Shown here: piece by piece, positions 1-12,500 of the stretch
Layout of the letters: the number at the start of each line of letters is the position of its first letter
How positions within the stretch are numbered: the stretch's first letter is position 1
NCBI RefSeq assembly: GCF_037975245.1
Contig: NC_092574.1
Coordinates: 22,037,713 to 22,101,712 of the forward strand
DNA length: 64,000 nt
Direction: 5' to 3'
DNA from: Apostichopus japonicus
Taxonomy: Eukaryota > Echinodermata > Holothuroidea > Aspidochirotida > Stichopodidae
Made by a program: the position numbers and the translations under genes
The notes under the pieces: model-generated
What the model was told of the DNA's origin: nothing
The model's input: only the letters and a program-made list of their open reading frames with translations
Database searches by the model: none

Positions 1-695
1 TATAAACAGCTCAAAGGAGATGAACACTTATAATACAAGATTAATCAATTTCGTCAATTATAATTGCGAGTGAATCTCCCCCCAAAAAATCTAAGTATTA
101 TGTCAAAATGCTTTGAATTTGTGTAGAGTTTTTCTAATAATTAGGTTTTGTGTCCCTATATGGTCTCTTAAATAGTCAGCTGTTTGCATAAAGGTCGATC
201 CTCAAGTTGTTAATTCACTGTATCCCACATCAAAAAAATGATATCTCACATCAGACAGATCATAAGAAAGGTGTCTAATTTTAGTGTATGTCATAGTTTT
301 TTCTCATGCCATATATGCTTATACACAAATTTCATTAATGCACTCTATAATCCTTACAAATGTTGATAAGTATTGTAATTAATGCAAAGATACACTGCTT
401 CCAGCTTTTTACCGTTGATAATTGTAATGCCAATGAGTGCTGTTGCAATCAGCATAAGCATGTGATACCTCAATGAAATATTGTGATTTTAAGAAAACAG
501 CATTGATACAGTATGAGTCAGTTGGAAACATCACAATGTGTTAAAAGAAACTAAGAACATGGAAAAAATTGTGATGTTGCTAAAAACTTCCTAATCGTTT
601 CAGAAATTAAACATATTTGATTGACTTAAAAAACTGAATTTTGAAATACATGGAGACATTACTAATGTACTCAAATTTTGCCAAGTTCATAGATT

Positions 696-751
696 TATAA
701 TAATAATAATATTAATAATAATAATAATAATAATAATAAAAATAATAATTT
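696..751. repeat. (TAA)n microsatellite
   Basis: Imperfect run of TAA/ATA triplets with a few interruptions. (TAA)n tails also end the LINE fragments elsewhere in this window, so this may mark an eroded LINE 3' end, but no LINE sequence was recognised beside it. Confidence 0.85.
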
Positions 752-1294
752 ATACTTTTTCTAGATTATGCACCTTTCTATGGAACCTGACTGTAACTGG
801 TTCTTTATACCTGATATATTTTAAAGCCTTTGTAAAATCATGAGGACACAATGCTATAACAATTTATACTAGAAATTTCCACCAGTAATTTTGAACCAGC
901 AGGAAAATTTTCCCAATGAAAGTATTTGAAGGACAATAGAAGTGCAAAATGTCACTTAAACAATAAGCAACCGGTTGACCTCTTACGGTTTCAAGTTTTT
1001 ACCACGATACCCAAATCAATTTCTCCCAGTGTGTGCCACTGCCCCGCCTGTCTGTCTCAGTCAAGCCACTACCAATGCCATTGTATGGTATTACTGTACT
1101 GAGCAAATAGTGTGAGTTATTGCCAATTATGTTAAGATATGGTTCCACTATGAAAAATCTTGTTAGTGAAGTCTAGACCACTAGGACAGGTATAATGATT
1201 AACCTGGTATACCACCATGTTGTCATTTCTAAGTATTATACTATATATGAAGGTATAGCTGTCAGTAGCAATATAAAGCAAAAACTTCCATGAT

Positions 1295-1490
1295 TATGAG
1301 AGGAGAGAGGTGAAGAACCAAATTGGAACCCTGAGCAACAGTAGGAGTGTTGGGACAGGAGAGGAAGGATAGAGGGTGACATTGGTATTGGACATTGCAA
1401 AGGATTGATGATAACATGGGGGTGGGGGGGGGAGGGATGGTAAAAGAGAGGTGTAGAGAAGGAAGGAGAGAGAGAGGCGAAGAAGGAATG
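1295..1490. repeat. Purine-rich low-complexity tract
   Basis: The plus strand is dominated by GA-rich runs (gaggagagagg, gaaggaggagag-like) with a G run near 1420-1433. It is not coding; the reverse-strand ORF here is pyrimidine-tract low complexity (poly Leu/Ser/Pro). Confidence 0.6.
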
Positions 1491-2918
1491 TAAAATGGTC
1501 TGGGGGATAAGCCAAATATTGTTGTTTATACTGAAATGTTAATAAATGGATAATTTTTTTTTAGTACCTGTACTGAAGCTAAACTTAAACTATTTCATTA
1601 ACTTCATTAATAGACCTAATGAGAAATTATTGGTGGCTTTTGAATTTTGAAAAGTCATCAGGACCCCAAAACATAATATGTTCTTTTATTAATTAGTGCA
1701 TATTTTAAAGTTGTTTTAAATATCTGTTTTTCACATTTTAATAAAATTATTGTTAAGAGTAAGAATCAACAACAATGCAGACCTCTGCAGGTCTGTTTGA
1801 GATTTTTAAAGACGTATCAAGATTGTGTCAAATGTCTTCTGTATGAGCTGCTATGATAAACATATCCAAAGTGGTTCATTATTTCTTAATTTGATCTGCT
1901 TTCATTAGATTTACTGTATGTACATGGACCCTCAAAATCACCAGATCCTTTAAAGTCAATAATCTGATCAATAAGGGGATTGTATTTTTTTATCAGCTCT
2001 CCTTCCCAGTGAACCATCCCAGAAAGCAAAGGTATAATAATCAGCTGATCAGCTTAACTTAGCCTACATACATGTGGTTTCTGCATGTTGTTCACATGGC
2101 TAGTTTCCAATTAGAGGCATTCAATTCCTGTTACCCAGACTCCCTTTGAGGTCTGCCTAATATATATGTGCCATTGTTCTTCAATCCCCCATTTAGACAG
2201 GTCTCCTTTCCTTTTTTCTTGATTTTTTTTTTCATGAAAAAAAATCACAGGGTAACTGTTTCCTACTTTATAGTCTTAGATTTAAATGGAACCAATGACT
2301 TCATTTATCTTAAGCATCCTAGTCTAGGAGATTGTTTGCTGCTGGTACAAGGTTCAAGTGGAAAGGAGGGGTTTATTCCAGTTGAGTGACCATTTAGGGC
2401 TTGCCTGGGAATTGTGTGATTGGCTAAGAGGGAAGGGAGATGAGACTACTTCTCTATTGTTATGTCAGCTGTTCGGAACAATTCAACAAAAGTTTACCAG
2501 TGTTCCAAGCTTCGCCCCGTCCGTGTCTGTTGACTTGTTTTAACTCAGGAATCAGTCTCTCTTGGAGTGTGGAGGCTGATTTTCTCTGAGTGAAAATGTA
2601 AGAGCTTCTTTGCTCAAGTGATTATGGGATGCTATAGTAGCACCCAGGAATCCCAGTGTCTGTCTAGATCATGGCTGTGAAATTTGTTTTTTTGAGGACA
2701 TTTGTAATTTGTTTTTGAGGACATTTGAAATTTGTTTTTGAGGACATTCTACTCTTTCTGCTTGATCTGTCAAGTCCGTCTCCTGTTCGCTTGGAGTTAT
2801 ACATCTCCGGTCGTCTTTCTACCCATACAGCAATCATCAACTTTTGAAATAGATAGTTAGGACTATTTTGTCCCCCACATTATTTATGTAGGATTACTTC
2901 AACAATTGGCTCAAAATC

Positions 2919-3524
2919 ATGGTTTTTCTATCTCAACAAAATGGCAGCGATAGAATCTTGGAGACTCAAACTTCTAGCGACAGCGATGTGTTCACTAATG
3001 TCTCATCCAGTAGTGTCTTAGACGACGAAACTGTTTCAAAGTCAGAAAATACTTGTGGCCTACCCCTGGTAGCCCCCGGTGGGCCACCCACGTTATCACC
3101 CAGTCGTGACAGACCAGGTGCCGATGAAATCATTCAGCAACTCAACGGACATGTCAGCAAAGACATCATATCTTCAGTGTGTCATAACGGCTGCATAGCC
3201 GAACTGCAGAATAGTTACATTGTAGCCAACCACTCGTCACTCGTAGGCCTTTCAAGACGGAGGAGCTGTTCTCGAAAGTCCGATTTTCAATCGAGCAACG
3301 ACAAAACTGATTGTCATGCTAGTCAGCTCTGTGCAGAGTGTCGGACGGAAAGATTCCGTCGGCAGCTCTCCAGCTGTTCTTCTGAAGGTTCGTCTACGAG
3401 GAAGGTTTCCTCCGATAGAAATGAAAAGAGGAGAAAAAGTTCTCTGGGGTCCATCCTGGGCCGAAAATTATCTTTTGGTTTCTTGCGCAATTTGTCCTAC
3501 GCCGAGGGGGAATTGACAGATCAG
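2919..3524 (+). CDS. KIDINS220: KIDINS220 exon 1: serine-rich N-terminal extension, 202 codons
   Basis: Open from ATG at 2919 (in-frame stop ten codons upstream at 2889) to a donor CAG|GTTGGT at 3525, phase 0. The 202 residues are hydrophilic and Ser-rich (about residues 11-40), with a Pro/Gly patch (50-63) and basic Ser clusters: RRRSCSRKS (113-121), RRKSS (171-175) and RKLSF (182-186). LSRRRS and LGRKLS fit LxRxxS, the protein kinase D consensus. The exon ends in TDQ. Spliced to the next exon it gives TDQGGQTALM, which is the canonical start of an ankyrin repeat (D-x-x-G-x-T-x-L) and the same Asp-x|x-Gly break used by many of the later exons. This is the main evidence that it belongs to the same gene, since the vertebrate N-terminus is only about 40 residues and unlike it. 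An unrecognised intermediate exon or an independent gene remains possible. Confidence 0.7.
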
Positions 3525-6500
3525 GTTGGTACTTTTGGAGCGTGCAGTAAAATTTAATTTCAAAATTGACAAAGTAGGTGGCGGACGATCAAGTTCCATA
3601 TATCGCATTTTTTTTTTTTTTTTAATGCAAAGTTATCATTATTCAGGTCTTATAGTTAATTGCACACATAGTAACATTAAGTGATTTTTGAAGCTACCAC
3701 CATACATATCTGAGGCATATATCCAATATTAACATATAAGGGGGCCCTGCATCAACTTTCTTGATTGGAGGGTGGGGGGGTGATGGGAGAGGTGAGGAAC
3801 AACTATTTTTCATGGTGCTCTATGACTATGAACCATGGTTCCTTCTTAATGAAAGTTTTCTGGAACAATTACTGTATATAGTGGATTTGTTGAATATTAA
3901 TGTGTATCACTAAATGATGATGTTTGCAATCAAACATCTTTAAAACTCACTGAAATTGATTTCTCTCTTCAAGAAATGAAGAAATGAGTCAATTCTGTCT
4001 ATAATGCTTTTCTTTTCATCCCCCCCCCAAAAAAAAATGAGAGGTAAAAAACAAAAGAAATGTTAAGAATTGTTTAGAGCATCACAGACCAGGACACAAA
4101 CAGTAATATGATCAAATTTATTTACTTGATTTGCTGTCATAAATTTGTTGGATGACAGACTCCAAGGTTTACCATAACATGGAGTATATGTCAATGCTAT
4201 AATTAAGCGGTATAGATGTGGTTATTCAGAGCAGCAGTAAAGCACCCATTGAAAGAGAAAGAGTTGAGGATCTGACCCTGAGAGCTTTGCATCCCCTCCC
4301 CACCCCCTCCCCCACTATGCTTATCCCATGTCCCATTCTGAATGCTCACAGGGAAGATCCATATTGTTGTTGCATCTTCTAGAGCTTTAGTGGCCCTGCA
4401 GGTGTTAATTGTCTCCTTCTTTACCCTAATGCTTACCCCTCTGCCCTCACCTTTTTGAGACTTTTTCCTTATCTTTTTCTTATGCTCACTCCACCTTCCT
4501 TTACCCTCCCCTCATCAGATCTTCATTCACCCTTCCCTCCTCCCTTCAGTCTCCCTCTCTCATCACGCTCCATCATTCCCTTCCTTCATCCTTTTGTTCC
4601 CCTCACCCTTCTCATCTCATCACCCTTCTCTTCCCCTCACCCTGCTAATACCCTCCTCTCCCTTCCTTCATCCAACAGGATAATGTTTCCTACCAGTACT
4701 TCCAAAATGGTTATTGAATAGATGTCATCAAATTTTTCTTACTCTAGAATGTACCTGGATTGAATTTAATACCTTTTAAACCATCTTCAGTTCTAGACAA
4801 GTCTATTTGCAAAAGTCACCAAAGTTCAAGGCTTTAAACATATTCATGAATTTATTTCTGATCATTTCTGGTGATATATCAAATGTAACTTCAACTCCTC
4901 ACTAATATCAATATCAGTTACAACATGGGGACCACTTTGCCAGTTATGTTTGTCATATTTGACAACTCAGATTTATGGCAAATTGGTAGCACCTTTGAAC
5001 CCTCATTCAGCAGTATTGTGATATTATTTTATCAATGGTGTATTTGTTAAACCCTCAAAGCCTGTTCAATATTGTGTCTACTGTCCCAGTTCCCATCTGA
5101 GTTCAAGCTATAAAGCAAGTTTTAACAATACCTACAGAAGTAACCTACCCGCCTAAGAATCGGTGACATCCCTATGTTCCGACGTCTCTATGTTCCGACG
5201 TCTCTATATTCCGACAAATTGTTTGGACTCTAATTTTTTTGACCAAAATTTTTCGGACCCAACTTTTTTTTGAGACTCAATCTTTTTGGTCCCCCACTTT
5301 TCGGACCAAATTTTTTGGGGGGACTTAATTTTTTGGGCCCCAAATTTTTTGGGACCCAATTTTTTTTGGGGGGACTCAATTTTTTTGGACCAACATTTTT
5401 TCTGACCTACCTTTTTGGGGACACAATTTTTTGGACGCACCAATTTTTTTTCAGGAAAAAAAGGGCCCAGAGTTTGTTATGACCCAAATAATGCTTGTGA
5501 CCGAAAATTGCTTGTGACCCGAAATTTAATTGTTTGTACTCAAATTTTTTGGGACCAAAATCAGTTTGGTCAAAAAAAAATTTGGTCGGAAAAAGGTTGG
5601 TCCGAAAACATGTTGGTGTCAAAAGTTTCGGTCCAAAAAAAAATTGGTCATAAAAATATATTGGTCTAAAATAATTTTGGTCCGAAAAAGTTGGTCCGAA
5701 AACATGTTGGTCAACAATTTTGGTCCAAAAAAAATTGAGTCTGAAAAAATTTGGGTAAAAAAAATTAGTCCAAAAAAATTGTCGGAACATAGAGATGTCG
5801 GAACATAGAGACGTCGGAACATAGAGACGTCGGAACATAGAGACGTCGGAACATAGAGATGTAACCTAAGAATCAGTTCACACAAATTACTTCCCAAGAT
5901 TTGCTTTGCACAAAAGTGAGCTTTAAGGAATTTTCAAAAGGAAAGGAGACAGAGGGGAGGGGGGGGCAGGGGGATGGTTTCTCTTTACACACATACACAC
6001 ACAAAAGAAAGAACCCTTGTGCACTTTAAGAGATATTGATGCTATGCAAATTTTTGTATAGTTTTGCCAGAATTTATTCAAAATAAAATATCAATATAAT
6101 TTGTTGATTTACACTGGTTTATAATAATGTTTATCCTTTCTTTGTTAAAACTAGATATGACCACAACTCTCTTTGTTTAATGCTGTCTTAATTTTTGTCT
6201 TATGAATTTGGTCAACAATATTAAGGAAATGTTGGCACTTTTTCTGTACTCAATAAGATTATAATTGCACAAATGCAGATACTACTAGTCTAGATGTTGT
6301 TACCCAGTGATTGATAAAACTGAATTCCATTGTTAACATTTCACCGCCCAAACATTAGAAATATCAATGATATATATGTTTAAATGATTTAATTAATTTA
6401 ATTGAAAACTCATATTTTTGTCTTATGTTCAACTAATTGAATTGAATCTTGATCATGCTAATGAAGTATAATTAATTGACTTCCTTCCTCTCTTACCTTG

Positions 6501-9500
6501 CTGTCTCCTATATATGTACCCAGTCCCTGCACCCCCCAATGACTCTCTGTAAGCTAGGTGACCCCCTCTCCCCTTACCCCCTCTCCCCATCTTTATTCCA
6601 ATACTAAGTACAGTACCATCGAGCAAGATATCTCACAAATTTTCCATAATTAAATCGTGCCTGGTGTTGCATACTGCATAGGTTTTCTGAAACCAGAGGG
6701 TTAATTGACTTCACCTACAGTATGTCAGTAGTTTTCATCTACGACAAACCATAGCATTAATACAGTAGGATTCCAGCATATATTTTATAAAACATTTAAA
6801 GAAATTAATTCCAAAAACTGCAAAAGGTGCCAAACCTCAGAATCTGTAGAGACAGGACAAGCCAAACCAAGAAACTTAACACCAGCAATTTCTGAACAAA
6901 ATTTTTAGTTAATTAGTTTTGTCCCTGTTTGTAACACTATTAATAGCAAACTAGTATTAACAAATGCGTCATAATCATTTAATAAATATGAATATTTAAA
7001 TAGCATGCCTACAATGTCATCTACCTCAATGAACATATAGGGTAAGGTTAGCTGACCATTCCAGCCCCCCCCCCCCCAACCTTGGTTGGTTTCTGAAGTC
7101 AATATATATACCACATCAATGGTTCACATTTTTTTGTATGATTGATGTTCACCACAAATATGAGATATTAATGTTTTTCTCCATGCTATAATGCACAAGC
7201 TGTGAGTAAAAAGTATTGAGATTGAATTCCATCAGTCAATTAAAAATTGATTTAGATCACTTTCAAATTTGTTTTAGTTTTTATCTCGAAAGTTTTTTTT
7301 TTGTTTTCTCTTTTTCTCCCCGTGATTTATGAGATATTCTTAATGGCTCAAGAGCCAGTAAATGGTCCCCGATGGGAGTCCATGCTAGCAAAAGTTGTAT
7401 GTTATCTTCCAATGGACTCATCATATATCTGCTGTTAATGATGAGACCTGCAACTTCAGGGAAATTAAGTTTTCAGGTTTGATGTTCAGATGATTTTTTA
7501 AATGGGATCGTTTTCAATTGGAGATTGTGTCAAGGTGACTTTGGCGTACTGTTAGGTAGGTTTTGTGCCCTAGCTCTCTTACATGTTTTAATCAAAAATT
7601 TGTGTTTAATTGTAATGTTAGCTGTAATGCTATTTGGCATATAATGTAAATATTCTATAGATCTAGATACAAGTCTATTAAAATTTGGATGCACATTGGC
7701 AATATTTAAGATATGTATACAATTTTAGCTGCATGAAAAGAACTTTAAATGTTCAAGTGTTGTTCAACAAACTTTGAAACAAATTTAGTTACCATCATTT
7801 ATACTATGCTTCACAGGTTAATTAAAAATTAGGATGCATGTTGAAAAATTTAAGATATGCATACAATTTTAATAATAATATAAATGAAGAACAATGATTT
7901 ATTTAGATTTGACTAAGTTTGTCGCAAAGGGAGTAACCTATCAGGTTTTTTTAGTTATTTTTTTTGTTTTTTTTTGTTTTTTTGTATTTGATCAAATGCA
8001 AAATGACAAAGCAAAACTTTAAGAATAACTATTCAGTACTACTAAAATCCAGCCGAGGAACTGCTCTATAAATGGCAAGTACCTCTCAAAAAAAACATCA
8101 TCATGAAAAGTTGTTTAAATTTAAATAGTAATGTATATTTTTGAGGATTTTGTCCTAGTATGCATAGTAGAATGCACTTCACCCCCAGCTCCACCCGACC
8201 CCCCCCCACTCCACCTGACAGTTTCTTTCTGGAGTACCTCTGTGATGATCCCCACAGGAGGATTTACGATATGTTGCATGGCTTGAAACAAACATGTTCA
8301 TAGCTGCATTACGTTGCTTTCCATTGGACATTAACAACAAGATTTCAATCATGGGAAGTACCCATTTTATCTTACTTGATTACATACCCTTGTAGTTCTA
8401 TATTTGATAGACTTCCTGAGACTGAACTTCATTGGTATTTCAAAGTCTCATAATTTCACTGTACTTTTCTCTGTAGCTCAGTAAGTATGCTCCAACGCGA
8501 TTTGCCAATCTTTTATGGATGAATCTAGGGTGCACCCTTTTATTAAGTTCCTCAGCTAACTCACGGTAGGTGTCCCTTCGCCCCCTGAATCCATAGCTAT
8601 TTTTCATTAGCTTTCGCATCAACGTGAGTGTTTACCTTAACTTTGGGGTTAAAGCCTTTGGTTGTGCAATCAATATCACTTTACAAGATTGGTAATGGAA
8701 TCGCCTCCTAGACCTCTAGCCTGTTTTAAACTTATCGCCCAAGGCAGGCAGACAGAACCGCACAGCACCACTCGCACACGTGTTTACGGAGTTCGCATTA
8801 AATTATTGGACGCTAATTATCGCTACATTGGATTTCGTTTCAATTTTGAGGAAAGGAGGAACGGATTAATTACATCATTCGATCAATTGCGAGGCCCCAT
8901 ACCGCGTTTGCGAGGCCTGTTTGGTCGGTAACGGCTATTTTTAGTCTTTAAGGGCTCGACATCAGTCGTCTCTCTGATGTAGAGTATGCACCGTTGGTAC
9001 TTGACTGGAGTCTAAAATATCGGCATCATAACCCCGGGAACTCTTGCAGAGGCAGCTTAATAGGCTTAGTGTTCACTGAAGCATTGTGGACAAGTGTTGT
9101 GCAATAAACAAATCAAAACATACACTGGGTGATCACTGTAACTGTCTAGTCGCAGTGTGTAATAAATTGCTACCAGTTGCTGCTTCCGTTATTTTAATAC
9201 TTTGTTGGTAAATCCAAGAAGAAGAAACAAAAATAATAATAAAAAGAAATACAAAAAGGCGAAGGGAAACATATCATGGTGGATTGTTATAGTTGCCTCA
9301 TTTTCGATTGAATTATACGCTGGTGTTTGTCAACAAAATCTTTGGTCCGTAATTATTTTTTGCTGATGTTTAATACGGAATCCTTTTTTTATTATTAATA
9401 TCATAACTGTGTGAAATTGTAATGTTGTTCAGTGTTCTATATTAATGGAACTCATTTGATTGCACCAGGGTTCACTGGCATTGCACATTATGCATTTGTA

Positions 9501-12500
9501 TGGAAGGAAGAAATTTATGTTATCATGTTAAAGGAGAAAATTAAATTCGCTTGTTCTGCTGTCTATATTTGCACTAACTGCATAATGCATGGACTGAAGG
9601 TGATATTATAATAGGATCGTTTAATCAGTTTCTGCATCGCTCTTGTCCAATTATCCTGTATATTTTTCTTGGAATTCACATTGTTAACAGGGATAGTGGA
9701 ACATTTCATCATCAGTACGTGTCAGGAAAAGTCATGTAACATGTTTAGCATTCATCAGATTTAAACATTTTTTCCATTGTTATATCAAACAATAGCATAA
9801 CATCTGTTGTTCTGTTGACGACAATGGAACCTTGACGAATTAACCTTTACCAGAAAATACACATGACATATGTGAGAGAGAAAGAGAGACTGTACATGTG
9901 TGCACATGTTAATCTCTGGAAATTACATCTGTCTCATTGTACAAAGCAGACACGCTGTACACGTTAAAAAGTCACAGCTAATTAACTATAGGAGCAGTTT
10001 GAGCATCGAGCGAACGGAGGCTTCAATCTAAATTCAAAGTTTAACTTAAGAGAATTTTGCTGTGGAGAGCCTTCTCTCTCGTACGTAGCTGACATTTGAA
10101 AGAGCCATATTTTTCAACACATAAAAAAAGAAAAGGAAAAAAAAAGGAAATAACGTCAAATAAATATTCCACTCTATTTTTTATTTTTCTCATGAAATTC
10201 CATAGAACTTTATAAACCGCCAAAAGTATGAAAAAGCTTGTTACCATGGTGATTATTCCATCTCTGCTGCTTGCTGCATGCTGCCATTTCTCCAGGAACG
10301 CAGCGAGCTCTTCATGTGCTGCGAATTAAAGTGTCGAGTGGAATAATGTTTATATTTCATCTGCTGTGAAGTAAGCTCTTGTGTCGCTATATATCACACT
10401 CCCTCCCGTGACATGTCTATCCCTGGGTTCCATACATTGACATCACTCCTTGGCATTTTGTTAACCATGTGAGATCGACTTAATAGTCCTACATTATAGT
10501 ATACTCTAAGCGGCATCTTCAGTATAGTCACAAACAGCTGCCATTACTGTATATCAAATGGAATCTCTCTGTAGAGAACCATTGAGATGTACTATCCTTC
10601 ATATAAGTAACTTCTCTCAACTACTTTATCATGCCTGTCCTTGGCTCGTAGGTAGCTCGTTATATCTTACCATCGACATTTGTAGAATCCGTGTTTTGTC
10701 TTATTTTCACTTCATTAAAACCAAAGAAAACCAAAGACAGGATATATGCGGGAATTAACCAAAGACAGGATATGCTGGAATTAACATTCAATCATTCGAT
10801 AGAAGACATTTCTCTTCCATTTGTCAAAGAAACTTTTTGATCCGCAGTACTTTGATTTGAAAGAGCCGTCTTTCGACGTTTTGAGATCAACTGTTAACAC
10901 CAAGCTTTATCATTAATCATGTATTATGAGGACACGAGGCAGCAGAATTCCAAATCTTTGCATGTCCGGGTAAGCCTCCTAGTATATATGTATCAATTTT
11001 TTTCCAATCTGCTGATACATTGAAGTGTCTTTATATGTTTATATTGTTAACTCTCCTTATGGCTGCAGTGTAAATTTAAATTTATATTGCCATTTATTGT
11101 GGTATTTATCTGTAGAGAGTCAATATTTTGAAAAGTATGACAGGTCCAGTTTGTCCACATTTGGTTTGCAAAATTGTCAAGTTAATGAATTCCTGGAAGT
11201 ATCCAGACATTACATTGTTAATGTTTATGCATAGGAATGTTGTAGAAAGAATCACATGAAAGTTGTTTTGAATAAGGCAATAATCTGTAACTTTGAAGTA
11301 AGTTTAGAGGCTTCAGTTGCATGATATGGTCAGTATTTGAAATATCTTGTATGTCGGGCCAAGCTTTAAGTCCTTGTCATGAGTGAAATTGATGTTGTAA
11401 TATGGCCAGGTTATATTGCGTATGGCTGGTCTTAAAAGAATTGCATTCTTATCTTCTCTGTGTAAGACTATGATTATTTATATACTTAAGAAAAAAAGGG
11501 ATCTTTAAAAGCTTGAAGCAAACAGTTGGTAAAAGTTTGATGGTATACCTGAAAATTTGATGACTACTGCTTTGCTCCATGTAATCTGTAGATTATCACA
11601 AAATTATGAATTGCAAATAGTCCAAAAACTGCCAAAGAAATGCTGCAAAGGATCTTGAAAGTTATTAAACCTCTACTCTTTTTGTGTGTGTCATTGTATA
11701 TACTTGGAGTGTTTCTTCTTATCAAGTACAATAATTATGCACATTGGATGAACCATGAGGAAAGCTGTTTCATGCATCGTTGAGAAAGGTACATCTCAAT
11801 CTTTGTCACGCTTCCATGCACACGAGGTGTATGCAGGTGATTGTTTGAAATGCAATGACAGGGTTATATACAAAGTCAGATACACCCATGATTGAAAACG
11901 GAATTAATAGTTGTCACGTCTGTATACAGCCGCCATGCTTCAGTGGGGTTTATTTACTGTAGTGAATAAATATAAATATATATATGTACATATAAACATA
12001 AACTATGATGGTATATGTACTGTAGTGAATAAATTTAAATATATATACAAACTATGATGAATCAATCCAGGTAAAACTGTGATGCCTGGCTTTTCATGCA
12101 GACCATCTTCATGTGACCTTCTCTGCATATATCCAGACACATTCTCTGCAACGCAAGAAGTATCACGATTCAGTAATCTGAATCAGGGCCCCTCTTCTCA
12201 GAGCCCCTCTTCTCTCAGCCCCTCTTCTCTCAGCCCCTCTTCTCAGGGCACCTCTTCCGAGCAATCCTGGGGGCCCTCTTCTGAGCAATCCTGGGGGCCC
12301 TCTTCCGAGCAGTCCTGGGGGCCCTCTTCCGAGCAATCCTGGGGGCCCCTCTTCCGAGCAATTCGATATATGCATCATCAGTCACCTGTTTTGTTTGTTT
12401 TTGTTTTTCAATATTTTTCAAAGAAGGAACGTAGTTTCCAATATGTTTGAGTTTGTCATTCTAATGAGATTCATCAATGCTCTTTATGGGCAGACAATTT

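Larger units (their letters stand above)
1..2918. other. Upstream flank / 5' UTR region, no gene recognised
   Basis: AT-rich sequence with a (TAA)n microsatellite near 696-751 and a purine-rich stretch near 1295-1490 containing a G run. No convincing ORF is present. The last few hundred bases before 2919 should include the 5' UTR and possibly the promoter of the KIDINS220-like gene, but no TATA box or initiator could be assigned. An in-frame TAG at 2889-2891 bounds the first coding exon. The pyrimidine-rich run ending in AG at 2891 could also serve as a splice acceptor, so the first exon may begin there after a non-coding leader exon. Confidence 0.5.

Noticed and set aside
4455-4721. 88-codon Ser/Pro/Leu-rich ORF
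   Set aside because: Low-complexity translation of a pyrimidine tract.
5204-5897. Several overlapping ORFs of 79-143 codons on both strands
   Set aside because: All lie in the fold-back element, and their Phe/Lys/Trp-rich repeats simply translate its T-rich and A-rich units.
12079-12450. 123-codon ORF with SSEQSWGP repeats and the opposing minus-strand ORFs
   Set aside because: Produced by a tandem array whose unit length is a multiple of three; open in several frames on both strands.
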